Positions 26,419 to 34,743 of a stretch of DNA of 49,026 nucleotides are shown here, piece by piece. The translations under genes and the position numbers were made by a program. Below the pieces are notes generated by a model that was not told where the DNA came from, did no database searches, and saw nothing but the letters and a program-made list of their open reading frames with translations. Position 1 is the first letter of the stretch, and every line of letters starts with the position of its first letter. The DNA lies in the NCBI GenBank assembly GCA_011525805.1, contig WYBR01000130.1:1-49026 (forward strand). Direction: 5' to 3'. Origin of the DNA: Vicinamibacteraceae bacterium (lineage in GTDB: Bacteria > Planctomycetota > Phycisphaerae > Phycisphaerales > UBA5793).

Positions 26419-27330
26419 CTATTGCGCCCGAACGACGTTGCTCGTGCGGCAGGAGGCGATGTCGAGCAACTGGAAGTACCCGCCGCAGACGCCCGAGCCG
26501 GTGTTGGCGTTGAGGGTGCGGCTGCCGTTGGCGCCCGAGCCGCCCTGCCAGGCGACCTGGAGTTGGTTGGTCCCCAGCCCGAGGGGCGTGCCGGCGCAGG
26601 GATTGCCCTGCGGGATGGGGAAGTTACCGGTGTTGCGGGCATAGAGCAGGGCGACGGTGCTGTTGGGCGTGGCGTTGGACCAGGAGATCACGATGGGTCC
26701 GCCGCCGGGGCAGGTGGCATCCACGGTCAAGGTGACCGGCGGATTGCCTGCGGTGACTTCGAGATAGAACAACTCCTCCTGGTACCAGTCTCCGCTCTGA
26801 CCGGCGAGCGCAGACCTCATGAGGTAGTAACCGGGCGGCGTAGCGGCGTCGACCTGAATGTTGTACGTGACTTCCGTCGGATCGTTCGTGCCCCAGTCGT
26901 ATCCGTTGCTGCCTCCGTCAGCGCGGCAGAAGTAAGTCTTGAAGCTCCCGCGGTAGGCAAGCCACAGGGGGTCGTCGCTGTACACCAGCGTGCCGCCACG
27001 TGTCACTTCGGGATCGTCGAAGCCGAGGATCTGGAAGGCATACTTGCTGTGTCCGTTGAGCGCGTGAATGGTCATGCCGACGGCCTGTCCCGCCTGCACA
27101 GTGAAGTACTTCAGTTCGCCCTGATCAGGTACGCCCTGTCTCTCCACAGGATCGACCAGGCCCGTGAAGTTCATGAGTTCCATGCGTCCAGTCTGCGTAC
27201 TCGTGTGGCACGCAAAACAGTCGCCGTTCGTGAACTGCGCTGAGTCGGGGAAGCCGAGGACCGGTGTGGAAGTCACTGCAAGCATCAGCACACCGAGCAG
27301 CGACAGATCACCTTGTCGTTGGTTCAACAT
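26419..27330 (-). CDS. Secreted single-heme (CxxCH) protein, copy 1
   Basis: The product is 303 residues. An N-terminal hydrophobic signal (about 10-26, ending VLG) is followed by one c-type heme motif CFACH (C38, C41, H42). The middle is a probable beta-sandwich with VDPVERQGVPDQGELKY and YDWGTNDPTEVTYNI, and the C-terminal 105-residue domain is rich in Gly, Asn and Cys and ends SCRTSNVVRAQ. It is probably periplasmic or extracellular. Function unknown; heme attachment is inferred from the motif only. A strong AAAGGAGA site lies upstream of the ATG. It is clearly a paralogue of the next gene at 27797-28720. Both lie downstream of the cbb3 locus in the same direction, but an electron-transfer link is not proven. 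Confidence 0.8.
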   Translation of the reverse strand: MLNQRQGDLSLLGVLMLAVTSTPVLGFPDSAQFTNGDCFACHTSTQTGRMELMNFTGLVDPVERQGVPDQGELKYFTVQAGQAVGMTIHALNGHSKYAFQILGFDDPEVTRGGTLVYSDDPLWLAYRGSFKTYFCRADGGSNGYDWGTNDPTEVTYNIQVDAATPPGYYLMRSALAGQSGDWYQEELFYLEVTAGNPPVTLTVDATCPGGGPIVISWSNATPNSTVALLYARNTGNFPIPQGNPCAGTPLGLGTNQLQVAWQGGSGANGSRTLNANTGSGVCGGYFQLLDIASCRTSNVVRAQ

Positions 27331-27796
27331 GATTCCTGTCTCCTTTCGAATCGCGGGTTGTGATCGACCGGCGTCGATCGTGTGTGCGCCGATTCGATGA
27401 CGCCACCGATGAAGACTACCACTTGACTTCTCAGTTGTGAATCAAGATGACTAGACGCGGCGCCGAATCAGGAGTTTGACCTTGCTAACGGACTCCAAGT
27501 GGTGAGAGTTTTCGCCAACCGGCAGCGCGTGCTCTCCCCCAACGGGGGCAGCGGTCAACTCTGATTCGATCAACGTGAGAATCCCAAGCAGCGGATCTCG
27601 GCGTTTCTCGAGGAATCCGAGTACCGGGTGATTGTCACAAGCGCGCTCGTCGCGATGCGAGATTGACGAAGTGAGAGATGCCTCCTCGGAGCGCAGGTAT
27701 GCCCGCTCTTCCATCGCAATTCTGTTGGCGCAAATGAACGACGGCCTCCGGAATCGGAGGCCGCCGTCGAATGGTCGTCGCAAGGCGGGGCGTGGA
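27331..27796. other. 466-base spacer between the two heme-protein paralogues
   Basis: The spacer is less GC-rich than its surroundings. It holds a hairpin near the right end (27743-27762) and an open minus-strand frame of 87 codons at 27451-27714 (starts MEERAYLRSEE, ends KVKLLIRRRV) without a ribosome site. I see no similarity and do not call it a gene. No tRNA or other RNA was recognised. Confidence 0.5.
27743..27762 (-). terminator. Candidate terminator hairpin after heme protein copy 2
   Basis: GGCCTCCG (27743-27750) pairs perfectly with CGGAGGCC (27755-27762) around a 4-base loop, and the flanks extend the pairing partly. The minus-strand tail GTCGTTCATTTG is only weakly T-rich. It lies 35 bases past the stop of 27797-28720. 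Confidence 0.5.
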
Positions 27797-28720
27797 CTAC
27801 TCGGCGCGAACGACGTTGCTCGTGCGGCAGGAGGCGACATCGAGCAACTGGAAGTACCCGCCGCAAACGCCCGAGCCGGTGTTGGCGTTGAGGGTGCGGC
27901 TGCCGTTGGCGCCCGAGCCTCCCTGGAACGCGACCTGGAGTTGGTTCGTTCCCAGTCCGAGGCGCGTGCCGGCGCAGGGATTGCCCTGCGGGATGGGGAA
28001 GTTGCCGGTGTTGCGGGCATAGAGCAGGGCGACGGTGCTGTTGGGCGTGGCGTTGGACCACGAGACGAGAATCGCCCCGCCTCCCGGGCAGGTCGCATCC
28101 ACGTCGAGGGTGAGCGGCGGGGCTCCCGCCGTCACTTCGAGGTAGAAGAGTTCGCTGTGGTACCACCCGTCGCGGAGCGTGTCGCGCCCGACGAGCGCAA
28201 ACAGGAGCAGGTAGTAGCCCGGCGGCGTCGAAGCATCGACGGCGATGTTGTAGGTCACCTCCGTCGGATCGTTCGTCCCCCAGTCATAGCCGTCAGTTCC
28301 TCCGTCGGCGCGGATGAAGTAGGTGTTGAAACTGCCGCGATAGGCGAGCCAGACCGGGTCGTCGGCGTAGACGAGCACGCCGCCGTTCGTCACATCCGGA
28401 TCGTCGAAACCGATGATCTGGAAGGCGTAGTTCTCCTCGCCGTCGATCGCGCGCATCGACATGCCGACGGAGCGGCCGGCTTCAACGGTGTAGTACTTCA
28501 GTTCCCCCTGGTCGGGAACGCCCTGCCGTTCGACCGGATCGACCAGGCCGGTGAAGTCGAAGAGTTCCATCCGGTTGTTCACGATGGTCGAGTGGCAGAA
28601 GAAGCAGTTGCCGTCGACGCCGCGGCCGAAGTCCGGATACGCCTGCGCCGTCGAGGCGGCGAGCGACAGCACCACCGCGCAGAGCGCGAGCAGTCCGATA
28701 GCGGTTCGATCAAGTCTCAT
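27797..28720 (-). CDS. Secreted single-heme (CxxCH) protein, copy 2
   Basis: The product is 307 residues and has the same architecture as its downstream neighbour. A signal peptide ends about ASTAQA (residue 27), then one CFFCH heme motif (C39, C42, H43), the central region with VDPVERQGVPDQGELKY and YDWGTNDPTEVTYNI, and the C-terminal domain ending SCRTSNVVRAE. The C-terminal third is almost identical to copy 1 while the N-terminal part has drifted more. GGGAGGAG lies directly upstream of the ATG. Function unknown. The domain ending in CxTSNVV recurs in secreted proteins of Phycisphaerae (recollection). Tandem arrangement with 466 bases between copies points to local duplication. Confidence 0.8.
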   Translation of the reverse strand: MRLDRTAIGLLALCAVVLSLAASTAQAYPDFGRGVDGNCFFCHSTIVNNRMELFDFTGLVDPVERQGVPDQGELKYYTVEAGRSVGMSMRAIDGEENYAFQIIGFDDPDVTNGGVLVYADDPVWLAYRGSFNTYFIRADGGTDGYDWGTNDPTEVTYNIAVDASTPPGYYLLLFALVGRDTLRDGWYHSELFYLEVTAGAPPLTLDVDATCPGGGAILVSWSNATPNSTVALLYARNTGNFPIPQGNPCAGTRLGLGTNQLQVAFQGGSGANGSRTLNANTGSGVCGGYFQLLDVASCRTSNVVRAE

Positions 28721-28869
28721 GTCTTTCTCTCCTCCCAGAAGTTCAAGTCATGGCCGGCGGGCGCCGGCTCCGCCCCCGCGCGGCGCCCCATGGACTACAG
28801 AGTACCTCACGAATGCTCGGCAGGCGAGCGAATATTGCCTGGAGCCCCGAAGATGCAGAAAAAAGGAGT

Positions 28870-29685
28870 TCACGGCCGGGCCGCAGAGGCATCGCCGGAC
28901 CTGTTCGAGGCCGCTGCGGCGTCTGGGGTACAAAGCGGGCACGTTGGATCGCCCGGCCCGGAGTGGTGGTGCGCCGGCCAGGACCGCCAGACGAAAATCG
29001 AACCGACGATCAGGGCCATCACCGCCGCCGCCCGGTTGCCGTGCCGCCTCCAGCGGATCGGCAGCAGGCGAGCGGCGAGCACCAGCCCCGACAGCGCGGG
29101 AAGCGTTCCCAGGCCGAAGCCGATCATGCCCAATGCTGACGCGAGCGGATGCCCCAGCGCGGCCACGGCCGCGAGCATCACGTACACCAGCCCGCAGGGC
29201 AGAAAGCCCATGATCCACCCCAGAAGGAAGCGCGATCCGGGAGTGGACTGGGCCGCGAGCGAACGAAGAACTGCGCCGCCCTCGCCCATCCACCCCTTGG
29301 CGGTCGTGCCATCGAGAGCCTTCGAGCAGGCCGACGGCGAACCCCACGCCAGCAGGAGGGCCGTGAGGATCGCGCCCGCCCCCGCCAGAATGCCCACCCA
29401 GCCTTGCAACCGGCTGAGCCAGAGCGTCTCCCTGATCCATGTTCCGAGCGTTCCGGCGAGGGCGCCAAGCATGGCGTAGGTGCAGATCCGACCGGCGTGA
29501 TACCAGAGCAGATCGCGCGCGGCCCGGCGCGCCGCGTGTCCTACGCCGCGGCCCTCGATCGTCAGCGCGGCCGACCCATCGGCGCCGGCCAGCGCCGCGA
29601 GGATCGGCCCGCACATGCCGACGCAGTGCAGGCTGCCCGCGAGGCCGGCGGCGAAGAAACCGAGAAACGCGAGTGCGAGCGTCAT
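28870..29685 (-). CDS. SafE/TauE-like sulfite exporter family membrane protein
   Basis: The product is 271 residues with about six hydrophobic segments. It starts MTLALAFLGFFAAGLAGSLHCVGMCGP and later has GRICTYAMLGALAG and GFLPCGLVYVMLAA. The pair HCVGMCGP and LPCGLVY is typical of the DUF2892/SafE-like family often sited beside cbb3 genes, where it is called CcoH-adjacent or 'urease accessory UreH-like'. A role in copper or cytochrome c maturation is suggested by this context, not by the sequence. The C-terminal tail has HHHSGPGDPTCPLC, which could bind metal. The ATG overlaps the ccoI stop as ATGA, so it is translationally coupled to the copper ATPase. Confidence 0.82.
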   Translation of the reverse strand: MTLALAFLGFFAAGLAGSLHCVGMCGPILAALAGADGSAALTIEGRGVGHAARRAARDLLWYHAGRICTYAMLGALAGTLGTWIRETLWLSRLQGWVGILAGAGAILTALLLAWGSPSACSKALDGTTAKGWMGEGGAVLRSLAAQSTPGSRFLLGWIMGFLPCGLVYVMLAAVAALGHPLASALGMIGFGLGTLPALSGLVLAARLLPIRWRRHGNRAAAVMALIVGSIFVWRSWPAHHHSGPGDPTCPLCTPDAAAASNRSGDASAARP

Positions 29686-31874
29686 GTCGGGCGTCCCTCC
29701 ACCGCCGGCGCGAGGCGGCGCGGCCGCAGCAGCCCGTTGTGTTCCGCCTCCCCGGGCGACAGGCGCTTGGCATGGACCGGGCCGTCGATCGCCGCGTCGA
29801 TTGGACGCACCGCGATCACGATCGTGACCGCGCTCGACACCACCATCGCGATCGCGGCGAAGACGGGCGTGAGCAATCCGATCGCCGCCAGCGCCAGCCC
29901 GACGCTGTTGTAGCCGAACGACCACGAGAGCGACAGGGCGATCCGCCGGCGCGCCACGCGGGCGGCGGCGAAGAGCATCACGAGGCGACTCAGATCGCCC
30001 TCGAGCAGGCTCGCCTGGCCTGAGGCGTGCGCGAGGTCGCTTCCTCCCGAGACCGTCACGCCGAGGTCCGCTTCCGCGAGCGCCAGCGCATCGTTGATCC
30101 CGTCGCCGACGAACGCGACGGGGCGGTGCGACTCCTTGCGCGCCGCGCGGACCGCGTCGCGCTTGGACTCCGGCGTCATGCCGCTCCTGACGGGCACATT
30201 CAGGGTCGCCGCCAGATGGGTCGCCCGCTCCGAAGCGTCGCCCGTCAGCACATCGCTTTCGATGCCCATCGCCCCGAGGCGGTCGACGACCGCGCGCGAC
30301 TCGGGCCGTATCGACTCTTCAAGGCCAAACCATGCGACGACCTTGCCGTCTCGAGTCAGCACGATGGGGAGCAGCCCCCGGCAGTCCGCGGGAATTGAGA
30401 AGTCCGACGCTGGACGACCGACGTACCACCGCTCCCCTGCGATCGAGCCGCGCACTCCGGCTCCGCTGATGGGCTCGAGATCGACGGCAAGCGGCGCCGG
30501 TGAAGGTGCATTGCTCGCCGTCCGGAACGCGCGGGCGACGGGGTGGCCCGAGGCGCGTTCGAGGGCTGCGGCGATGGAAAGCGCATCGATTCCAGGATCG
30601 ACCCCGAGCACGCGCGCGACGCGGAAATCGCCGTGCGTCAACGTGCCCGTCTTGTCGAAAAAGAGCCGGTGGACGGAGGCCGCCAGTTCGAGCGATCGGG
30701 CGCTGCGCACGACGACGCCCCGCCTCGCCAGCGTGGCGGCGATGCGCGAGACGACCAGCGGAGCCGTCAGCCCCAGCGCGCAGGGGCAGGCGATGAGTGC
30801 GACGGCCAGGGCGCGCATCACTCCTTCCATCGCCTGCCCTCGCGCCAGCCACTGGTGCGCGAAAACCGCCGCCGCGAGCGCCAGCGTCGCCGGGACGAAG
30901 ACGGCCGCGACCCGGTCCGCCAGGCGCTGAAGGCGCGTCGGCTGGTGGCGCAGCGCGTGCAGTTGCGCGAGGATCGACTCGATGCGCCGCTCAGAGGCGA
31001 TCGAGGCGACGCGCACCCACAGCGCGCCCTCGATGAGCATCGAGCCCGCCCAGACCGCCGAGCCCGGTTCGCATCGCAGCGGCTCCGACTCGCCGGTGAG
31101 CAGGGCGGCGTCGACGAAGCCCAAACCGCGCACCACCTCGCCATCGACCGGAAGCGCCGAACCCGCCGCCACGCGCACGACCTCGCCCGGCCGCAGGTCC
31201 GCGACGGCGACCGTCCGCTCGCCCTGGGGAGATTCGACGATGGCGTCGTCCGGGAGGCTCAGCAGGCGTCCTTCGGCGCTGCGCGCCGCGGCGGTCTTCA
31301 TCTTCGCTTCGAGGTACTGCCCGACCGTGACGAGCACGAGGATCATCGAGGCGGTGTCGAAGTACATCGGCCCCTCGCCCCGCACCACCGACAGCGCGCT
31401 CACCGCGTAGGCGGCCAGGGCGCCCGCCGCGATCAGCACGCCCGCTTGCAGTCGGCCCGCGCGCAGGTCCGCCCACGCATCGAGCGCCAGGCGCGACCAG
31501 AGCGTCAGCATCACCCCCGAGGCGAGCGTCAGCAGCAGCCAGCGGAAGAGTTGCTCGAGCGCGGCGTCGGCGTGCGAAGTCTCGTCCGGCGGCGCCAGCG
31601 TCTCGGCGCCGTAGAAGCAGAAGGTGAACGCCATCACGTTCATGCCGAAGAAGATCCCCAGCCCGAGGCGCAGCATCGCCGAACTGATCGTCCGGTCCGC
31701 TTGGCGCGAAGCGAGAAGCGAGTGAACGAGGCGGCAACCCGCGCAGCAGAAGACTGGTTCCGCGGCCGGGCCGGAGGAGAGCGAGCCGCGTGCGGGCGCG
31801 CTCACCGGCAAGCCGCAGTGGGCGCAGGCCGGCGCTTCCGTCTCGTGCTCCGGATTGTCGGGCGGCCGGTTCAT
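29682..31874 (-). CDS. ccoI: Copper-transporting P-type ATPase CcoI/FixI
   Basis: The product is 730 residues. It has the P1B-ATPase set: LLTGES actuator motif, ACPCAL membrane metal site near residue 362, phosphorylated Asp in DKTGTLTHGD near 407, GHPVAR, TGDASER and GDGINDALAL near 590. The N-terminus carries CAHC and FCCAGC (C17, C20, C43, C44, C47) instead of a regular HMA domain, as in FixI-type pumps that are linked to cbb3 oxidase assembly. It should export copper across the cytoplasmic membrane for insertion into the oxidase. It begins 22 bases after the 47-residue membrane peptide and its stop overlaps the SafE-like start. Confidence 0.94.
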   Translation of the reverse strand: MNRPPDNPEHETEAPACAHCGLPVSAPARGSLSSGPAAEPVFCCAGCRLVHSLLASRQADRTISSAMLRLGLGIFFGMNVMAFTFCFYGAETLAPPDETSHADAALEQLFRWLLLTLASGVMLTLWSRLALDAWADLRAGRLQAGVLIAAGALAAYAVSALSVVRGEGPMYFDTASMILVLVTVGQYLEAKMKTAAARSAEGRLLSLPDDAIVESPQGERTVAVADLRPGEVVRVAAGSALPVDGEVVRGLGFVDAALLTGESEPLRCEPGSAVWAGSMLIEGALWVRVASIASERRIESILAQLHALRHQPTRLQRLADRVAAVFVPATLALAAAVFAHQWLARGQAMEGVMRALAVALIACPCALGLTAPLVVSRIAATLARRGVVVRSARSLELAASVHRLFFDKTGTLTHGDFRVARVLGVDPGIDALSIAAALERASGHPVARAFRTASNAPSPAPLAVDLEPISGAGVRGSIAGERWYVGRPASDFSIPADCRGLLPIVLTRDGKVVAWFGLEESIRPESRAVVDRLGAMGIESDVLTGDASERATHLAATLNVPVRSGMTPESKRDAVRAARKESHRPVAFVGDGINDALALAEADLGVTVSGGSDLAHASGQASLLEGDLSRLVMLFAAARVARRRIALSLSWSFGYNSVGLALAAIGLLTPVFAAIAMVVSSAVTIVIAVRPIDAAIDGPVHAKRLSPGEAEHNGLLRPRRLAPAVEGRPT

Positions 31875-31896
31875 GGCGGTCTCGCCTCGGCGGCGG

Positions 31897-32040
31897 CTAC
31901 TGGTTCGACCCGCTCAGAAGCAGGAAGCGCACGAGGTAGATGACGGCGGCGCTGAAGAAGGTGATCCACATGACCGTCAGAAACCACGGAAAGTGGTATC
32001 CCTCGTAAGTGTGCGCCATGTGCCGCCGGAAGATCTTCAT
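31897..32040 (-). CDS. 47-residue single-helix membrane peptide in the cbb3 operon
   Basis: This small gene encodes 47 residues: a basic, His-containing N-terminus (MKIFRRHMAHTYEGYHF) and one hydrophobic helix at about 18-42. Its ATG overlaps the stop of the ccoS-like gene by 4 bases (ATGA), and ccoI follows after 22 bases. Size and place resemble small cbb3 subunits such as CcoQ or CcoH, but I see no shared motif, so no name is assigned. Coupled position in a conserved-looking operon is the main support that it is real. Confidence 0.75.
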   Translation of the reverse strand: MKIFRRHMAHTYEGYHFPWFLTVMWITFFSAAVIYLVRFLLLSGSNQ

Positions 32041-32372
32041 ACCCGCCCTCCCTTCGCGTCAATCTCGTCCTGGAGTTCGAGCATGCGGTACTTCGGCCGT
32101 TCGACGTCCCGGTACTCGCCGCGGTTGAAGGACCAGATGAAGATGCACAGGAAGCCGGCCGCGATCGCCAGATAGGAGACGACGGGCACGATGGCGAAGG
32201 ACGCCGCCCCGCCCCGCGCCCACGCCAGCGTGAACTCAATGAGTTTGAAGATGAAGCCCGACCCCGCCAGGATCGTCATCGACCAGAGAAAGATCCACAC
32301 CCACAGCGGGTTCTTTCCGGAGCGCGGCCGGCCGCGCGACGTCGGCGGATTCTCGGGATGATCGGTGCGCAT
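32037..32372 (-). CDS. CcoS-like cbb3 oxidase assembly protein
   Basis: The product is 111 residues with two hydrophobic helices (about 24-46 and 60-82). The C-terminal part SFNRGEYRDVERPKYRMLEL resembles the CcoS end 'W..xSGQFDDLEGPAYRIL'. CcoS is usually about 50 residues with one helix, so this looks like an extended form. CcoS is needed for heme and copper loading of cbb3 oxidase. Its ATG overlaps the ccoO stop by one base (TGATG). Alternative: another small cbb3 accessory protein. Confidence 0.65.
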   Translation of the reverse strand: MRTDHPENPPTSRGRPRSGKNPLWVWIFLWSMTILAGSGFIFKLIEFTLAWARGGAASFAIVPVVSYLAIAAGFLCIFIWSFNRGEYRDVERPKYRMLELQDEIDAKGGRV

Positions 32373-33154
32373 CAGGCGGGCTCCTCTCCGCTGCCGTACG
32401 GGTCTTCCTCGGCGCCGTAGGGGTCTTCCTCCTCCGGCGCTTCCTCGGGCACATACGGAGGATACCAGTCTTCGTTGAAGGGCAGCCGCGGCAGGTTCTC
32501 GTGCTTCGTCGGCGCGAACTGCGTGTGCCACGAGCCGAGCCACTGGAGATACGTGACCACTCCCAGGCCCGTCCGGTTGGGGACTTTGCCTTCGGCGTCG
32601 TCGAAGAACCAGGTGTAAGGCGGCATGACGGAGTAGGGCGCCGTGTGCCGCGGATTCCACAGGTGCGCCAGGTGCCAGTCGTTCGAGTGGCGGCCGGAAC
32701 TGCGGACCAGATCGGGCCCGACGCGCCGCGTCCCGAAGAGGTGGGGGTAGTTCATCGCGTTGTGGTATTCGTCGGCCTGCGAGGCGAGGTTCGTGTCCGG
32801 CGCCCAGCGGCTGATGTCGTGGCCGACTTCTGTGCCGTCGTTCGGGTCGATGCGGCGAATCTGCTGGGTGTGGCAGTGCCAGCAGGCTTCGGCGATGTAG
32901 GCGCGGCGGCCGACTTCCAGTGCCTCCTTGAACGCCTCGGCCGTCGGCTCGCGCGTGCCGAACGCCTTCTCGAACGCCTCGGGGTAGTCCCGTGCGAGTT
33001 CCTCGAACTGGTAGGGGATGTTCGTCGCCAGGGTGTCCATCGTCACGACGTCGATGCCCTGGTACTGCGCGAGAGGCAGCGCGCCCATGATGACGAACGC
33101 CAGCGAGAAGAACATGACGCCCGCAACGACGAAGATGAAGTTGAATCGTTCCAT
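32372..33154 (-). CDS. ccoO: Cytochrome c oxidase cbb3-type subunit II (CcoO)
   Basis: The product is 260 residues. It has one N-terminal membrane anchor (about 5-28) and one c-heme motif CWHCH (C91, C94, H95). The distinctive CcoO text follows: TQQIRRIDPND, HLFGTRRVGPDLVRSSGR, NDWHLAHLWNPRH and MPPYTWFF. CcoO carries electrons to the catalytic subunit at the periplasmic face. The C-terminus ends in two acidic DPYG-repeat units that are not part of the usual protein. It starts 1 base after the ccoN stop. Confidence 0.95.
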   Translation of the reverse strand: MERFNFIFVVAGVMFFSLAFVIMGALPLAQYQGIDVVTMDTLATNIPYQFEELARDYPEAFEKAFGTREPTAEAFKEALEVGRRAYIAEACWHCHTQQIRRIDPNDGTEVGHDISRWAPDTNLASQADEYHNAMNYPHLFGTRRVGPDLVRSSGRHSNDWHLAHLWNPRHTAPYSVMPPYTWFFDDAEGKVPNRTGLGVVTYLQWLGSWHTQFAPTKHENLPRLPFNEDWYPPYVPEEAPEEEDPYGAEEDPYGSGEEPA

Positions 33155-33155
33155 C

Positions 33156-34616
33156 TCAGTCCCTCGTTCCGCCCGCGCCCGCCTGGGCCTCGACGAACTG
33201 GCCGGCGTAATCGCTGTCCGAGTGCTCCTGCCGCGCCAGGAGCGACATGAGCATGTTCGCCCCCAGGCAGATGAACCCGATGAGGATCATCCATCCCGAA
33301 ATCATCCGGAAGAACCATCCGATTTCCGAGTAGCGGATCGATTCCTCCCACGGCCGCAGTCCGTCCCAGAGCAGCCCCTGCACGACGCCGATGACGGTCA
33401 GGTCGGCGAACATCAGCGCCACGCCGCCCGTCCACAGCCAGAAGTGCCAGAGATTGAGCCGGCGCGACCACCAGTCGCGGCCGGTGAGTTTCGGCCAGAG
33501 GTGTTCGATTACCCCCGCGATCCAGAAGGAGAAGACGCCGAACATCACGAGGTGAGAGTGCCCGACGACCCAGTCGGTGAAGTGGATCACCTTCTGCATC
33601 GTCAGCGTCGTCTGGAAGGCGCACTGGAGGCAGGTGATGAAGTAGCAGGTCATGCCGACCATGAACCAGCGCAGGGCGATGGAATCCTTGAGCCTTCCCC
33701 ATTCGCCGCGCATCGTCATGACGAAGTTGATGACGACCGTGGTCACGACGATCTCCACGGCGATCGTGGAGATGACGGCGCCGTACTGCGCGAACATCGG
33801 GATCGGCGACCAGAGAAAGTGGTGCACGCCGTTGAGCGGATAGAAGAACGCCAGGCCCCAGAACCCTACGAGGCTGATCGCGTGCGAGAAGATGGGCTTG
33901 CGCGTGATCACGGGGACGAAGAAGTACATCAGCCCCCAGCCCATCGGCGTGACGAAGAGGCCGACGAGGTCGTGGATGTAGAGCCCGACGAGTGCGGCCC
34001 CGCCCGTGCCGGGCACGAGCGTCTGGGGCAGGTAGTTGCCCATGATGTACACAAGCGGCGTCCAGACGAACGCGGCCGTGAAGTACCACAGCGAGACGTA
34101 CATCGCCTTCTCGCGCGACCGGATGAGCGACCAGCAGAAGTTGACGACGACCAGCGCCACTCCGACCACGACGAGGTGGTCCGACCAGAAGGGCGTCTCG
34201 CCCCACTCGATCGCCTGCGCCTGCCCGAGGAGGATGCCGCCGATCGCCGCTGCCACGATCGCGTTCCACGCGAGGAAGATGAGTTTCGAGAGCGCGTGGC
34301 TGAGCACCGGCTCGCCCGTCAGCCGCGGCACGACCCAGTGGAGCATCCCGATGAATGCGTTGGTCAGGAAGCCGTACGCCATGAGGTTGGTGTGCACCAT
34401 GCGCACCCGGCCGGGACTGAGCCACTCCACCCCCTCGTTCGGATAGAGGCGCAGGAAGACGAAGGAGTAGAGCAGGCCGGCGACGATGCCCACGCCGATC
34501 CACGCGACGGCGGCGGCGAAGTGCAGCAGACTCGACGTCGTGTCTACCAGCACGCGCGTCTCGCCGCGGCTCGTCACGACAACCGGCTTGATCAATGAGG
34601 TCGCAATCTGAGTCAT
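33156..34616 (-). CDS. ccoN: Cytochrome c oxidase cbb3-type subunit I (CcoN)
   Basis: The product is 486 residues with about 12 membrane helices. Heme/copper ligands are visible as RMVHTNLMAYGF (low-spin heme His), HDLVGLFVTPMGWG, FFYPLNGVHHFLWSPIP (Cu-B His pair) and WVVGHSHLVMFGV (heme His pair), in the order and spacing of CcoN. It reduces oxygen to water and pumps protons under low oxygen. The upstream spacer (34617-34743) contains a two-copy repeat and no clear promoter. The gene is followed directly by ccoO. Confidence 0.95.
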   Translation of the reverse strand: MTQIATSLIKPVVVTSRGETRVLVDTTSSLLHFAAAVAWIGVGIVAGLLYSFVFLRLYPNEGVEWLSPGRVRMVHTNLMAYGFLTNAFIGMLHWVVPRLTGEPVLSHALSKLIFLAWNAIVAAAIGGILLGQAQAIEWGETPFWSDHLVVVGVALVVVNFCWSLIRSREKAMYVSLWYFTAAFVWTPLVYIMGNYLPQTLVPGTGGAALVGLYIHDLVGLFVTPMGWGLMYFFVPVITRKPIFSHAISLVGFWGLAFFYPLNGVHHFLWSPIPMFAQYGAVISTIAVEIVVTTVVINFVMTMRGEWGRLKDSIALRWFMVGMTCYFITCLQCAFQTTLTMQKVIHFTDWVVGHSHLVMFGVFSFWIAGVIEHLWPKLTGRDWWSRRLNLWHFWLWTGGVALMFADLTVIGVVQGLLWDGLRPWEESIRYSEIGWFFRMISGWMILIGFICLGANMLMSLLARQEHSDSDYAGQFVEAQAGAGGTRD

Positions 34617-34650
34617 GCTTCCATTCCGTTCAGGTCAATGCGCCCACGCC

Positions 34651-34719
34651 CACCATGAGGCTCAGCGAATCGTTGGGGGCGGCCACCCCCACGATGAGGC
34701 TCCGCGAATCGTGGGGTGC
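34651..34719. repeat. Two-copy GAGGCTC(A/C)GCGAATCGT repeat
   Basis: Copy 1 lies at 34651-34680 and copy 2 at 34689-34719; they share GATGAGGCTC-x-GCGAATCGT with few changes. Copy 2 folds with CCCCACGAT (34687-34695) pairing with ATCGTGGGG (34708-34716). Minus-strand translation gives RFAEPHRG, a frequent artefact peptide of genomic repeats in this group (recollection). It sits between the diheme cytochrome gene and ccoN. Confidence 0.6.
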
Positions 34720-34743
34720 TCTCCCCTCTCATGCTTCGTCCCG

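Noticed and set aside
27632-29479. 615-codon plus-strand open frame across the heme-protein and SafE-like genes
   Set aside because: It is antisense to two well-supported minus-strand genes and shows no domain motifs.
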